DNA of 42,850 bases from Chara braunii (taxonomy: Eukaryota > Streptophyta > Charophyceae > Charales > Characeae), in NCBI GenBank assembly GCA_003427395.1, contig BFEA01000002.1, positions 1,859,368 through 1,902,217 on the forward strand, written 5' to 3'. Numbering within the stretch: position 1 is the first letter of the stretch; each line of letters opens with the position of its first letter. A model generated the notes under the pieces. The model was not told the origin of the DNA and did not search any database. It saw only the letters and a list, made by a program, of their open reading frames with translations. Positions 30,134 to 40,727 of the stretch are shown here, piece after piece. The translations under genes and the position numbers were made by a program.

Positions 30134-30583
30134 TCAAAGGAGATCGGGACTGAGCCGAGGATGCGCGACTTGGCGAAACTGCAACGAAGGTCGAGGCTGA
30201 AGAAGTTGTGGAGGAAGAGTCAGCTCGATGACGAAACTCATGGCGAAGACCAATGAGAAGTGATACCAGACGAAGGGGGGGGGGACAAAATCCTCGTCTG
30301 GGCTAGAGAAAGAAGACGAAAACGAGGTAGGGTCCTCAGAAGGTGGGAGGGGGCGAAGGTAAGAGGTATGGCAGACGATAGGAAGAGAGCTATAGCTGGC
30401 AAAAGCGATGCGCACAATATTGGCTCTGTTAGGGCCGAGTTCCACTACTCGAAAACAGCCAGAAAAGTTGGGAGTGAGTTCCCGGTCGCGTGCACGTTTA
30501 CGTACCTGCACTAGGTCCTCTAATTTGTACTGGTGTTGTGGGCCTGCATTCCCATTCCGGTGTCGAGCGCATCGGTCCGGCAC
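30134..30583 (-). pseudogene. Integrase GPY/F-like tail, second element
   Basis: Minus-strand product with NGNAGPQHQYKLEDLVQVRK, ELTPNFSGCFRVVELG and ANIVRI, closely matching 4582-5013. The tail differs in its acidic/Ser content (SSSFSSPDEDFVPP). The first element's upstream residues are not found above 30560. Confidence 0.75.
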
Positions 30584-31638
30584 CGCACGAGGCAGCGAGG
30601 GACCCTCCCAGTCACGTCACGCAGGAGTTGGTATGTTCCTTCGTCGCGAATATACATGGAGCTTCCACAAGCCGCTCCGACCGAGTGAACCAGCCATACC
30701 TCTCGTGAGCCCCTACGATAGGATAGGGCCTACGTGAGACACGACTTACCTCCACCTTATGGGAGTTGTCACCTGCCTTAGGTGGGCGCCGAGCTACCAG
30801 TCCACAGTACGAAAGTTGATCAGTTGCAATCGCAGAGGTGGACCACTGCAGCCGAGGCCGTTTCTCGTTCGTTGTTACATAGGGGGTACGTGTGATGATA
30901 CGCCTCTATTGAACCCGCACGCGAACTGACATCTTGGGGGGCTGAAGTCCCAAGCGCGACCCGTCGTCGGTCGACTAGGATGCATCCCACACACCACGCG
31001 CACACCACTATAAAGAATATAAAAATTAAAGACACACACTCACATATACGTACACGAAACGACACAAACAAGCAACGCGACCACACTCCTAGTCCCTCGG
31101 TAGCCGTCCCATAACTTTCCGATGCAAAAATCAGATAGGCGTTGCACGCGAGACTTAGTATAAAATCGTGCGGACGCAGGGCTAACTCATATCGACTTGC
31201 AATGCGAGTGTATGCAAGCAGTCGCAATGATGGCGTACGATGTGGTGCCCATAATCAAGTGGTCCCTCGTGGATCCGAGTACCGCTTATGACACTCAAGT
31301 GTCAAACTCGAAGTGTCGTGAGGGCCTACTCCCTCACAATATTGCACGGTTGACGGAATAATCGTGAGGCCACAGAGAAACCTCCGGCCTTTGGCCTGAG
31401 TGTCTTGGCAGGCAAGGCAAATAGGCTCTACCCGAGGGGTAATCCCTTCCAATGCAGAGTCTAGGGCCTGGGATGTCCTGGACAAGGACCTCCAATCCAG
31501 GTCCAGGATCAATGTCCGACTAAGAATTCTCTAAGAAACATACATCAAAATAAAGGGGGGGTTCCTCCCTTTTTTAGTCTCAACCCCCAATTACGTCCTT
31601 AGTACGTGGGCCCCTCAGACCACGCGAACACCCAACAT

Positions 31639-31672
<34 letters not shown>
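30584..31672. other. No gene recognised; (TA)n at its end
   Basis: Mixed-composition sequence with no domain. A (TA)n run occupies about 31642-31672 and abuts the hammerhead-element fragment. Confidence 0.4.
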
Positions 31673-31675
<3 letters not shown>

Positions 31676-31778
31676 ACGAAACAGTTTGTCACAACCCCTC
31701 GTTTGTTGTCCTCTTCTCTCTCTCTGCCTACGGTTTACCGGGCAATTCTGTTTGTGACGATATATATATATATATATA
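31673..31778 (+). mobile_element. 5'-truncated relative of the hammerhead-ribozyme element
   Basis: It starts CCGACGAAACAGTTTGTCAC inside what would be stem II of the ribozyme and runs to TTCTGTTTGTGACGA followed by (TA)n (31761-31778). It matches 41095-41190 with few changes. (TA)n lies on both sides, as if inserted in a TA microsatellite. The catalytic CTGATGA half is missing. Confidence 0.8.
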
Positions 31779-32389
31779 AGTGTGTGACGATCACTTCTCA
31801 CAATCACAGTGTGACTCCTCACAACCATATGTATATGTGTGATCGCAGGCAGTCAAATTCAAAATCTGAACCATAGAACATACCTGCAATCACATCAAAG
31901 AGTCAAACAAGAGTCCATGCACTACACGGAGTCAACTCCAACCAATCCCTACACTCATACCCATCGCTTTAGCCATGCAAGCCCCAGCCTCTGTCCAACA
32001 AACCATAATTAAATACTCAGTACCTTTGTTAAATGGCCACTCAATAAAAGTCCGGGTGAAACCTTAATAAAACAATAAGTTCATCAGGGCTAAAGCCTTT
32101 TAGGTTGGGCATTGAGGATGAATTGGAGTTGAGTCGTAGACCGACGAATCAACAATTTGTGACAACAGAAGGTGATCCTTGTAGGATCGAGCTGAATCTA
32201 GTCCAGATTCTTATCAACCGTTCAAGAGGACCTGTAACACATGACAAGTCAATCCCCAAGCTAAATTTATAAGTCAAAATCGAGAATAACCTCCATATCA
32301 CGATTTCATCAGGGATTATTCTGCTTAACTAATTCTGAGTCTATCTCTTAGTAAGTGACTAATGAAACGGTAGACCTTTGGAAAGACCT
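31779..32389. other. AT-rich sequence without recognised features
   Basis: No ORF of note, no clear repeats. Confidence 0.35.
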
Positions 32390-33020
32390 CCTTTATGCAG
32401 AGTGAATTGTTAACCTTGTCACTTGTCAAAATATAATCTAACTCCTCTAAACTAAGGAAATTTCGACAGCGCTTCCCGTAGGAAAAGTGCCTTTTCATAA
32501 TTTATAATAACCCAAATATGAAAACAAAAGACAATTTTCAATTCTGGAGAGTCAAATTTTGTCTTACTCTCTGAATCAGTAAAAATTTGGGCAGCACTTC
32601 CTTTAGAAAGGCCGACTTCCTCGATTTATACTAAGTCATATTTGAACTAAAAAAAAAAGGTATGATTTTAACCAAGACAAAATTTAACCAACTCCTTAGA
32701 TCTTTAGAAATTTCGGCAGCGCTTCTCGTAGAGAAAGTGCTAGTCCAAAATTTATACAAAACTAAATTCAGAATTTAAAATGACTTTGACTTTTCAAGGT
32801 CTAATTTTGTCCAACTTTCTGAATTAGTAAAAATTTGGGCAGCACTTCCTTTAAAAAATGAGACTTCCCAGATTTTAACTAGGCCAATTAGTTAGAAAAG
32901 TTGGACCCTGAAAAAGATAAAATTTGACTAACTCCTTGGTTTTGTAGAAATTTCGGCAGCGCTTCCCGTAGAAAAAGTGGTTTACCAAGATTTATACAAG
33001 ACCAAGTATAAAATAAAAGA
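32390..33020. repeat. Array of about 123-bp repeats, two alternating types
   Basis: Five units begin near 32461, 32586, 32711, 32834 and 32951. Type 1 has TTTCGRCAGCGCTTCYCGTA; type 2 has TTTGGGCAGCACTTCCTTTA. They alternate 1-2-1-2-1, giving a period of about 245 bp. Short complementary arms occur in type 1 (GCGCTT with AAGTGC; TTCTC with GAGAA at 32711). No coding frame is kept. Confidence 0.75.
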
Positions 33021-33293
33021 TCCCAGAAAATGCAGAAATCGACCTAAGTAAAAAAAACTTAGCTAAAAAAATACAAGAATTGAAACTAATTCCTATGGCT
33101 TTAGCACATGGCGAGCAACTAAAGTAGTTACCTATCGAACTGAAACTCGGACTAAGTAGTGGCCTCACTCAGTCTCACGCAGGCCAAACCACAACGGTAA
33201 GTACTCTCATCATCCCAAGGTCAACCTTATCAAACAATAGTTCGTAATCTTTCAATGATTTATGCCCCTTATACCCAACTTACATAAGACATA

Positions 33294-34010
33294 AAGCTAG
33301 GTCACCCAAACTTATGGGAACCTACCTAGCTCAACCAGAATATACACAAACATCGGACACATCAACTTTTCTCTTCTTTGGGCACATGACTCATCCTAGT
33401 CGCCCTAAACTGTTTAAGTATCCAAATTATATATAATTGTCTGTCCTTAGTCTTTATAAGGTACCATATGCCCGGACCGATGAACTGAGATCGAGGTCCA
33501 GCCTGCCCCTTCTTACCACATGTTTATTCTTAATTGATACTCTCTTCAGTTATGATAAGCTATAGTCAGACCATCCAAACTTATGAAAAAATGTGTGACT
33601 AACTTGTTCACAAGTAATATGATATAAAGTATAATCAAGTTTAACCTTCAGGTTCTACTAGCATGTGCGTGGCCTTAGACCAGACCTCTCAAACTTATGG
33701 GAATCTGTCTGGTCTGTTGCCGATATCCTCCCTCAGAATGAAACAAAGAGGGTCAGAGTCATCCAAACTTATGGAAAAATGCTCAGCCCTCCTTCAGAAA
33801 CTAAATAAACATATAAAAACCTCAAAGAAAGAGGGCGACCAAGCCATCCAAACTTATGGAAAAATGTTTGGTCCCTGAAAAGACAATCAAAGTCAGCCCT
33901 CACAAGTCAAAGCAACCAGACCACCCAAACTTATGGGCACCTGTCTGGTCCTTCAAGCAATCCAAAATAAACATAGCACTGAGCCCTCCAAACTTATGGA
34001 GACTCTCCCA
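33294..34010. repeat. Seven hairpins with invariant AACTTA loop
   Basis: Each unit has an inner stem closing an AACTTA hexaloop and most have an outer stem. Loop centres lie near 33312, 33581, 33695, 33769, 33854, 33931 and 33994. Outer arms include AGCTAGGT/ACCTAGCT (33295-33302, 33324-33331), AGACCAGAC/GTCTGGTCT (33677-33685, 33707-33715), GACCAAGC/GTTTGGTC with a G-T pair (33837-33844, 33866-33873) and ACCAGAC/GTCTGGT (33915-33921, 33943-33949). Inner stems are CCCA/TGGG, TCCA/TGGA, TCTCA/TGGGA and CTCCA/TGGAG. The changes keep pairing. The family is unknown to me. Confidence 0.8.
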
Positions 34011-35247
34011 ACCTTTGGTTGACCTTGTCAAACATTCAATACTACGGTAACCTTTCTCCCAGATGCAATCCCACAATATGCTTCCAATCAAACAATTAAA
34101 CTGAAACTGATATTAAGCATACATTCATTTATTTAGTCTGGCTTGTGTCCTGACAGTCAATCTGAAAGTCAAAGCAGGGATGCACACAGTATATTCAGTC
34201 GAATATAACAAGGAATACACGTAAAGGTTATAGCTGGGTTTATAGAGGGGAAGCAATGGTTACCTCTCAGTTCCCTGCCTCTAGAACTCCTCCTAAGTTC
34301 CGGCAGAGCTCGCGCAATCGATGGGCTGACTCCACATAGAGTAATGTTGTGGTCATAAGGGTTGCAATCCCGCCTGCCACCTTCTTCTCAAAACAGGATT
34401 AGACTTAGACTTAGAAAGGCAGAAAAAGGGTTCTGAGACTCTCGAGATACAAGAGGGGGACAACTCAACTCTCAGGAGAGGGCCTTGCGATCTTCATATG
34501 CCTGAAGGCCCCGAGCGATCCAGTCAGAGCCCAATTCCTGGTGCCGCAAGATGTGCGCGAGTGAGAAGCGCGACGCAGCAAAATTAAGAGTACCTAAATT
34601 CCTAGCCTAGGTCCTAATTGCAAAAAGGAAATTCCGAAGAGCCCAAAAACAATTCTGCGAGCCCGTGGGGGCTCGTCGTCAGTTGAAAATTCAAGAAACG
34701 ATAATCGCGTAAAAATTCCTAGTGCTCTCAGCAGAACAAGAAAGAAGTCATGACCGCCGTTGTCTGTCGCGCTCGCTAAGGCGCGGTTACTCAATCGTTG
34801 GCGCGTGACTTTCCCGACACCGACCCGACATGTTCCCACAGAAAACAAAAAGAAACGAGGGCATCCACGCAATCTGCCCGACTGACCCATCTTTCCACAG
34901 GTCCTCCATCCGATCCCATCTTAATACCCCCCCCGTCATCATCGCGCAGAAAGTCGCGCGGCACAGAAAATAGTTCGTCACGGCCTGGGAAAGTTCCGCA
35001 GGGAATAAGACAATGTTGGAAAATTTTAGAATGTTTTGTTGGGGATTCCAGGGGTTCGGAGCATTAAAAGGGCGTCTGTGGCTTGCTGTTTTGACTTAGT
35101 AAGTGCTGCGTGAGTAGCCTAGCAATAGGTTAGCAGTTACCCATGTCTTTTCCTAAATCTTCTAGAATCTCTTCAAAGTTCTCAGATTGTTCCTAGTCGA
35201 AGCCAGGTAATGGCCCTGGTATTTCAAATCATTTGCATAATTCTATA
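34011..35247. other. No gene; short LTR-like motif
   Basis: The sequence CGCTCGCTAAGGCGCG near 34770 also occurs in the LTRs (about 1985 and 13298; diverged at 26920), so a relic LTR may lie at about 34600-34960. Otherwise unassigned. Confidence 0.35.
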
Positions 35248-35333
35248 TGGGATGCTGGGCCAGGTTCCCAGCACGTGTTGCTCTCCACGAATAGACTAGA
35301 GCATTTGTCCCAAAAAAAAAAAAAAAAAAAAAA
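35248..35333 (+). mobile_element. Poly(A)-tailed short retroposon
   Basis: ATGGGATGCTGGGCC ... GTTCCCAGCACGTG ... CGAATAGACTAGAGC, then about 22 A. Inverted match to 22736-22790. Same family as 20668-20763. Confidence 0.55.
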
Positions 35334-35854
35334 GAAAAGAAAACCCAAAGTCACCAATCTCTCTCTCGCTCGTAGTCTGCTGAGGCCGAGAAGTCAGATA
35401 ATGAGAGGGTGAGGAAGAGATGGTGGACTGAGAGGAGGAAGAAGAAGAACTCTCTCTCTCTCCCCCTCTCTCTGTCATGTGCCAGGTACTAACCTCTGAA
35501 GATGGCGCCATGCTGCAGGTACCTCGAAGACGAAGCTGGAGCTATGGCGCTGCGGGTAAGTCTCCCTGGCCTCCACCAAATCTCTCTCTCTCTCTCTCCA
35601 GTACCACTCTAGCTCCTACTAGCGCCCAGCGCTGAAGACTACTGCTAACACTACTACTACTACTGCAGCACTCCTCCAGAGTGCTGCTGCAGAATCCTGA
35701 AGACTACCTCCTGCCTCCTGGAGGCTGCTCTTGCCAATTCCAAAACCTGCCAGACCCTGGTGTTTGTTGTCTTGAAAACAGGCCCAAAATGGCCTGTGCT
35801 AAAACCCTGGTCTGGTGCCTAAGTTTCAGGGCAGGTCGATCTTATGAGGGCCTG

Positions 35855-36058
35855 AAAATGGCCCTCCGTTTCAGGCTGAAAAGACTTAGTGCCTGGAGGG
35901 GCCTTTTTTTAGGCTGAAAAGACACAGGGGCCTGAAAATGGCCCTCCGTTTCAGGCTGAAAAGACTTAGTGCCTGGAAAAAACGACACAGGGCCTGTAGG
36001 CCCTTATTTTCAGGCTTTCAGGCTGAAACGACACAGGGCCTGAAAATGGCCCTCGTTG
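35855..36058. repeat. Imperfect tandem repeat, GGCCTGAAAATGGCCCTCCG units
   Basis: Three partial repeats of TTTCAGGCTGAAAAGACTTA and GGCCTGAAAATGGCCCT with variable spacing. No coding domain. Confidence 0.8.
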
Positions 36059-36085
36059 CAGGCGCAGCATGTAACACATGTGAGG

Positions 36086-36123
36086 CTGTCTCTTATACAC
36101 ATCTAGATGTGTATAAGAGACAG
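36086..36123. other. Nextera mate-pair junction adapter (assembly artefact)
   Basis: CTGTCTCTTATACACATCT (36086-36104) is followed at once by its reverse complement AGATGTGTATAAGAGACAG (36105-36123). The 19-base mosaic end of the Tn5 transposase used in Nextera kits, doubled head to head, is the mate-pair circularisation junction. It is not genomic, so sequences left and right of it were joined by library chemistry. Confidence 0.97.
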
Positions 36124-36479
36124 GGGAAGGGAAGGGAAGGGAAGGGAAGGGAAGGAGAAGGAGAAGGAGAAGGAAGGGAAGGGAAGGGAAGGGAATGGAA
36201 GGGAAAGAGAAGGAAAAGGGCAAGGAAAAGGAAAATTAAAAGGAAAAGAAAAATTAAAAGGAAAAGGAAAAGGAGAAGGAAAGAAAACGAAAAAGGAAAA
36301 GAAAAAAGAAAAGCAAAAGAAACAGGAAAAGGGACAGTGCAAAAGAGAATGGAACGGAAAGGAGCAGAACAGAACAAAATGGAACGGAACGAAACAAAAT
36401 GAAATCGAAGGAAACGAAAGGAAACGAAAGGAAACGAGACAAAACGGAAATGGAAACGGAAACGGAGACAGAGACGGAG

Positions 36480-36524
<45 letters not shown>

Positions 36525-36975
36525 GAGTAACAGAAAAGAAATGGAAAAGGAACGGAACGGAACGGAACGGAACGGAACGAAACAAAACGGAAATGGAAAC
36601 GGGAAAACGGAAACGGAAACGGAAACGGAAACGGAAACGGAAACGGAAACGGAAACGAAAACGAAAACGAAAATTGAGTAACAGAAAAGAAACGGAAAAG
36701 GAACGAAACGGAACGAAAGGAAAGGAAAGGAAAGGAAAGGAAAGGGAAGGAAAGGAAAGGAGACGGAAACGGAAACGGAAACGGAAGCGGAAGCGGAAAC
36801 GGAAACGGATACGGAAACGGAAAAAAAAGAGGAACGGAAATGGAGTAACAGAAAAGAAACGGAAAAGAAATGGAAAAGCAACGGAAAATGGAAAAGAAAG
36901 AAAAGAAAAGAAAAGAAAAGAAAAGAAAAGAAAAGAAAAGGAAAGAAAAGAAACGAAAAGCAAAAGGCAAACGGC
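36124..36975. repeat. Purine-rich GGGAA/GGAAAC satellite
   Basis: About 850 bases almost free of C and T on the plus strand, built from GGGAA, GGAAC and GAAACG units. Long open frames (Lys/Arg repeats on plus, Phe/Ser repeats on minus) are by-products. Its left edge is the adapter. Confidence 0.95.
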
Positions 36976-37096
36976 ATGGTAACCGCGGACCCGGATACCG
37001 GACACTCCTGGACTGTTGATCCGGACGTCACTGGACACCCGGACATCACTGGACCCGGACATTCCGGACCGGTGTCAGGGGGTACAAAATGTCCGC

Positions 37097-37223
37097 ACCA
37101 GGAAAAAAAAAAAAAAAAAAAAAAAGGGAGGGGAGGGGAGCGGTTGTTGGCAGGCACTCACCTGCTTTGCACTTTGTAGTTCAGGCAGCAGAGCAGGAAA
37201 AAAAAAAAAAAAAAAAAAAAAAA
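37097..37223. repeat. Two long poly(A) runs
   Basis: A runs at about 37104-37125 and 37198-37223, with unrelated sequence between. They look like tails of retroposed copies. Confidence 0.9.
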
Positions 37224-37242
37224 GGTATTGCAACTTATCCAG

Positions 37243-37856
37243 CGGCCTAGCTCAGTTGGTAAAGCACACAAGTGGCATTCAGGTGGTCTTGGGTTTAATC
37301 CCCATTCGCCTCACGTACCTTCCTGGGCAAGCTTGGCGCCTGCCACCAAGAGATATGCCCAAGAAGATGAGGTGCCAAACGACTCCGTGGATTCATGCTC
37401 TTGGGAGTCATCAGCCGTTATCCCCGGCGTATCTTCGATCCGTTGAGCGAGAGCCCTTGCACACAGGGCCCCCGGATCACTATGGCCGACTTTCGTCTCT
37501 GTTTGACTTGTAGGTCCCACAGTCAGGCAGGCTTTGACCATTACGCTCTACAGCTGCGCAAAGCGCTAGCTTGAGCCTACCTTCGCGTGCCTCCGCCCAA
37601 GTGGCATTGATCAGAGACTGCTGATGTTCATAGGAGGAGGGGACCAGAGGGAAGGCACAATGGCTTGCCCATAGAAGAAGCTCGGTCCTGATGCTACCCG
37701 CTGACCCTTGGCCGGTATCGCCCACCTGCTGTAGCAGGTATGGCGGCACCTGCTGGTGGGTGCAGCTTCCGCATGTTCCCTCGTTGGAGGCTTGAGCACG
37801 GAATCCAATGTGGCTGCTACGGGGTTCCCCGTAATATTATAATGACAATAAAAAAC
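37243..37856 (+). mobile_element. tRNA-derived SINE candidate
   Basis: The head CGGCCTAGCTCAGTTGGTAA resembles a tRNA 5' half with an A box (TAGCTCAGTTGG). GGGTTTAATCCC (37291-37302) resembles a B box within a T-arm (TGGG/CCCA). The spacing is as in a tRNA. A body of about 540 bases follows, ending TAATATTATAATGACAATAAA. It would be transcribed by RNA polymerase III and copied by a LINE. No target-site duplication was identified, so the ends are tentative. Confidence 0.55.
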
Positions 37857-37990
37857 GCCTGAAAGGCAGTCCTGGGGGCCGGAGGTGGGGGTCTGGTCCC
37901 ACCTCCGGCCGTTGAGTTGAGAAACCTCAACGGTGTGACACCATTTACCGCATTTTTTAAATCCGAAAAATGCATTTCAGATTTATTCGT

Positions 37991-38146
37991 AGCAGTTTTT
38001 ATTCATTTTAAGAAAATGATGCGAAAATAGTGGTTTCTGTCGAGGATTCTGCGTATCTTGAAGTGCCAGCAGTTTTTATTCATTTTAAGAAAATGATGCG
38101 AAAATAGTGGTTTCTGTCGAGGATTCTGCGTATCTTGAAGTACCAT
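37991..38146. repeat. 77-bp direct tandem duplication
   Basis: AGCAGTTTTTATTCATTTTA starts both units (37991 and 38068). They are nearly identical to the end (GAAGTGCC versus GAAGTACC). Confidence 0.9.
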
Positions 38147-39824
38147 ATGATGTGGAAACACGAGGACATCGAAGTGGGTCCAAAGAGCAATGAATATAGG
38201 CAAGAACACGGAAACATACATCGACTTTCTTTTTTCTTTTGTTTGTGTATGTGGTGAGCAGCGGAGCGAGGCCTTATAGAGCCCACGCACGACAGTTACG
38301 GCTTTCATTGCACTGACGAAGTGCCTGACACAGTATACGAGAAACGGGGAACAGCAGACGGCGACTAAAAATCCCAAAAATCGCAAAATTTCTCATCGAC
38401 CATGTTGAGAAACCTACCCTCTACCGTGGAGGGTAGCTTTCTCAACTCCGTGGCGCTTGCCCATGCTGCCTTCCCTCCATTGCGGGAGTCCATTCGAAGT
38501 CCTTATACAAAAAAAAAATTCACTCAAATCACCCGGTAGGACACCAACATTTCGAAATACTTCCAACCGTGGGATCGCAGCCTGTAGACGGCCACATCCT
38601 GTCGAACGTTGTCGCTCGTCGTAGAAAACTCCGCGTTGAGTTTTCTCAACAACACAGGTGGGACCAGACCCCTGTCCAGATTCGACAGGTATTAATTGAA
38701 TTGGTTGGGCAAAAAAAGGACAATCGTACTGGGAAAAAAAAAGAAAAAAGAAAAAAAAAGAGAGCAAGAAGGAAGAAAAATAAAAAAGAAAAGAGATGAT
38801 GGGCGCGGGTCCTACAACCCAACCCATGTGGCTGAGTGGTACACCCACATGGCTGCCGATTACGCAGACCTGAGGTGGAGTGCTGATGGTGTGGAGTTAC
38901 TTCGAGGGGCATACTCACTCAGGGCACGCTCAAACTGCGGTCACAAATCGTATTAATTGTGAAAATGGGTTAGGCCGAATCGGGGTATTTGGGACGTTTC
39001 AGGTCACACCGCATTCCCATTTCGCTAAAGACATGGTCACTACCGTGCCGTCGGGGTGGTGCTGTTTGGGGTTTCGAGTCACACAGAAGTATCCCCAAAT
39101 ATAGAGCGTTGGTCGAGGGGATTGTTTTCAAGTCTTTTTGTTTCCTTTTTTTGCCTTTTGTGTAGCTTGATTTCTTTTTTTGTTGGGTCCATCCAAGTAA
39201 CGGCTGTCTTCGAACGTTGCTGGTTTGCGGATCATGGCGAACACCTCGACATGGATGGACACCTGCGCACCGACGGTATGCCTGTTGACTACCACGCACT
39301 TCTCCCTGTGTCTACCATACAGTGTGTTTGTGTCTGTATTTGGCCCATACCCTGGGCCAAATACGGTTGCGACGTTCACAAGGTTTCAAGGCGAAGAGAA
39401 GGGCTTTACTGCTTGCAGGCGCCCTGTCTTGGGATACGAAGAGAAGGAAGGTGGCTGTCGGAATAGAACGCTCGGCAACATCTTTGGTGAACGGGACATC
39501 GGTGGGCGAGCGAGCGGAAGATCCATTAAAGCGGGCCTATGTCCTGTGGAAGGCATGTGATAACATGCGGAGCACACTTGAAAAAATAAACATAAAAAAA
39601 CGGGACTGACGGGACGGTCCCTCACAGCAACAAACGACTTCACCAGGCTAAAAACAATCCTGCGCACACCCAGTACCTAACAAAAATTGGGCACGCGCGT
39701 CTGACTGCTCCACAAGTAACCACATTTCCCCATTGTCCCCCTCTTTTTTTTTTATATATGGTGTAAATCTTCCTTTTGAACTCTGCATTCATTTACGAAA
39801 ATTAATTCAAAAACGAATAAGGAT
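38147..39824. other. No gene recognised
   Basis: Includes A-rich runs (38730-38795) and, near 38900, CATACTCACTCAGGGCAC, a possible MITE end. Open frames are short and without domains. Confidence 0.4.
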
Positions 39825-40021
39825 TTTGCGGTAACCTCTGGGCCGTGGTCCCTAGCGAAGGGGATAGGATAGAAATCCTGAATCTGGCTATGTTTTATGC
39901 AGAGATACAGAAAAGCAGTTCTATCTCGATTTCCTGCTCCTGTCCTCAAACACGTCCAGATTCAGGCATTCAATCCGTTGCTCTTTGCTAATGGGACCAA
40001 GGCCCTGGAGGTTACGGCAAA
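39825..40021. mobile_element. Foldback MITE with extended inverted ends
   Basis: Left end TTTGCGGTAACCTCTGGGCC, right end GGCCCTGGAGGTTACGGCAAA in inverted orientation. The core resembles 20498-20665 (CCTGAATCTGG with CCAGATTCAGG). A copy of the left half lies at 42754-42850. Confidence 0.7.
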
Positions 40022-40159
40022 TTCCTCAAACCCGCGCCCGGGCAGGCCGCTGACAAATTGGTTCGCGAATGGGGTGTTTGGGGTCGGAACCATTGTGTGT
40101 GACCAGCTGTGCACACATTTTTTGGGGGCGGGTTACGGTTCTTGTACCCAATGTGAATG

Positions 40160-40285
40160 TTCCCTCAGTAGGACTTCTTTACTGATTTTTTTTGGCTGTA
40201 TTTACGGCCAGATTCATCCAGGTCCAGCCATGAAAGTGGTCAGATACATTTAAGATTAGTGCTAGTGTGACTGTGCCCTGAGTTA
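40160..40285. repeat. Short MITE copy (GCCCTGAG end)
   Basis: TTTGGCTGTATTTACGGCCA ... CAGATACATTTAAGAT ... GCTAGTGTGACTGTGCCCTG, matching 540-633. Confidence 0.55.
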
Positions 40286-40525
40286 CCTGGGGCTGGTCAG
40301 CTGTATGATCACAGTACCGCAGAAACTTCGCCCTAGGTGTTTGCTTCCTTTGTGTCCATTTTTCATCTGACCTTCTTCCCGATCTGACCTGTTTCTTCTT
40401 CTTCTTCTTTTTTTTCCAATTTTTTTCCCAATCTGAATTTTTGCGTTTTTTTCCGACTGGCATTAAAAAAATCTTCCCTTGGACAGTGGGCCCCTGGAAT
40501 GAGCATATGTCTAGTAACCAACTTT

Positions 40526-40587
40526 TTTATTTTATTTTATTTTATTTTATTTTATTTTATTTTATTTTATTTTATTTTATTTTATTA
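40526..40587. repeat. (TTTTA)n microsatellite
   Basis: About 12 pentanucleotide units, followed by poly(T), poly(C) and poly(A) runs to 40669 and one undetermined base at 40670. Confidence 0.97.
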
Positions 40588-40727
40588 AATGCTTACTCTT
40601 TTTTTTTTTTTTTTAAAGGCTAATTCTTTTGAGTCTCCACCCCCCCCCCCCAAAAAAAAAAAAAAAAANTATCCAACCTCTACAACCACCTGGACTTCAT
40701 ATATATATATATATATATAGATATATA

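Larger units (their letters stand above)
24572..30583 (-). mobile_element. Second Ty3/gypsy-type element, 3' half
   Basis: In minus order: GPY/F tail (30583-30134), AT-rich insertion (30120-29160), ORF3 (28844-27480), complete 3' LTR (27174-24572). It is a diverged relative of the element at 1416-13514, with matching proteins and LTR blocks but clear nucleotide divergence. Homology to the first element stops near 30560, so the gag, protease, RT, RNase H and integrase core are lost. Confidence 0.7.

Noticed and set aside
24572-30583. Tandem retrotransposons sharing one LTR
   Set aside because: Considered because sequence on both sides of 26365-27174 looked internal; the long-LTR model explains it more simply as one element with its 3' LTR.
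33663-33878. Repeat protein suggested by QTYG and SKLM peptides
   Set aside because: The repeats shift frame from unit to unit; the conserved feature is the hairpin, not the peptide.
36093-37157. Long Lys/Arg-rich and Phe/Ser-rich open frames
   Set aside because: They translate the purine satellite and the adapter; no codon constraint or domain.
38811-38900. Second tRNA-like head (GTGGCTGAGTGGTACACCC)
   Set aside because: A-box-like only; no B box or T-arm at the right distance.
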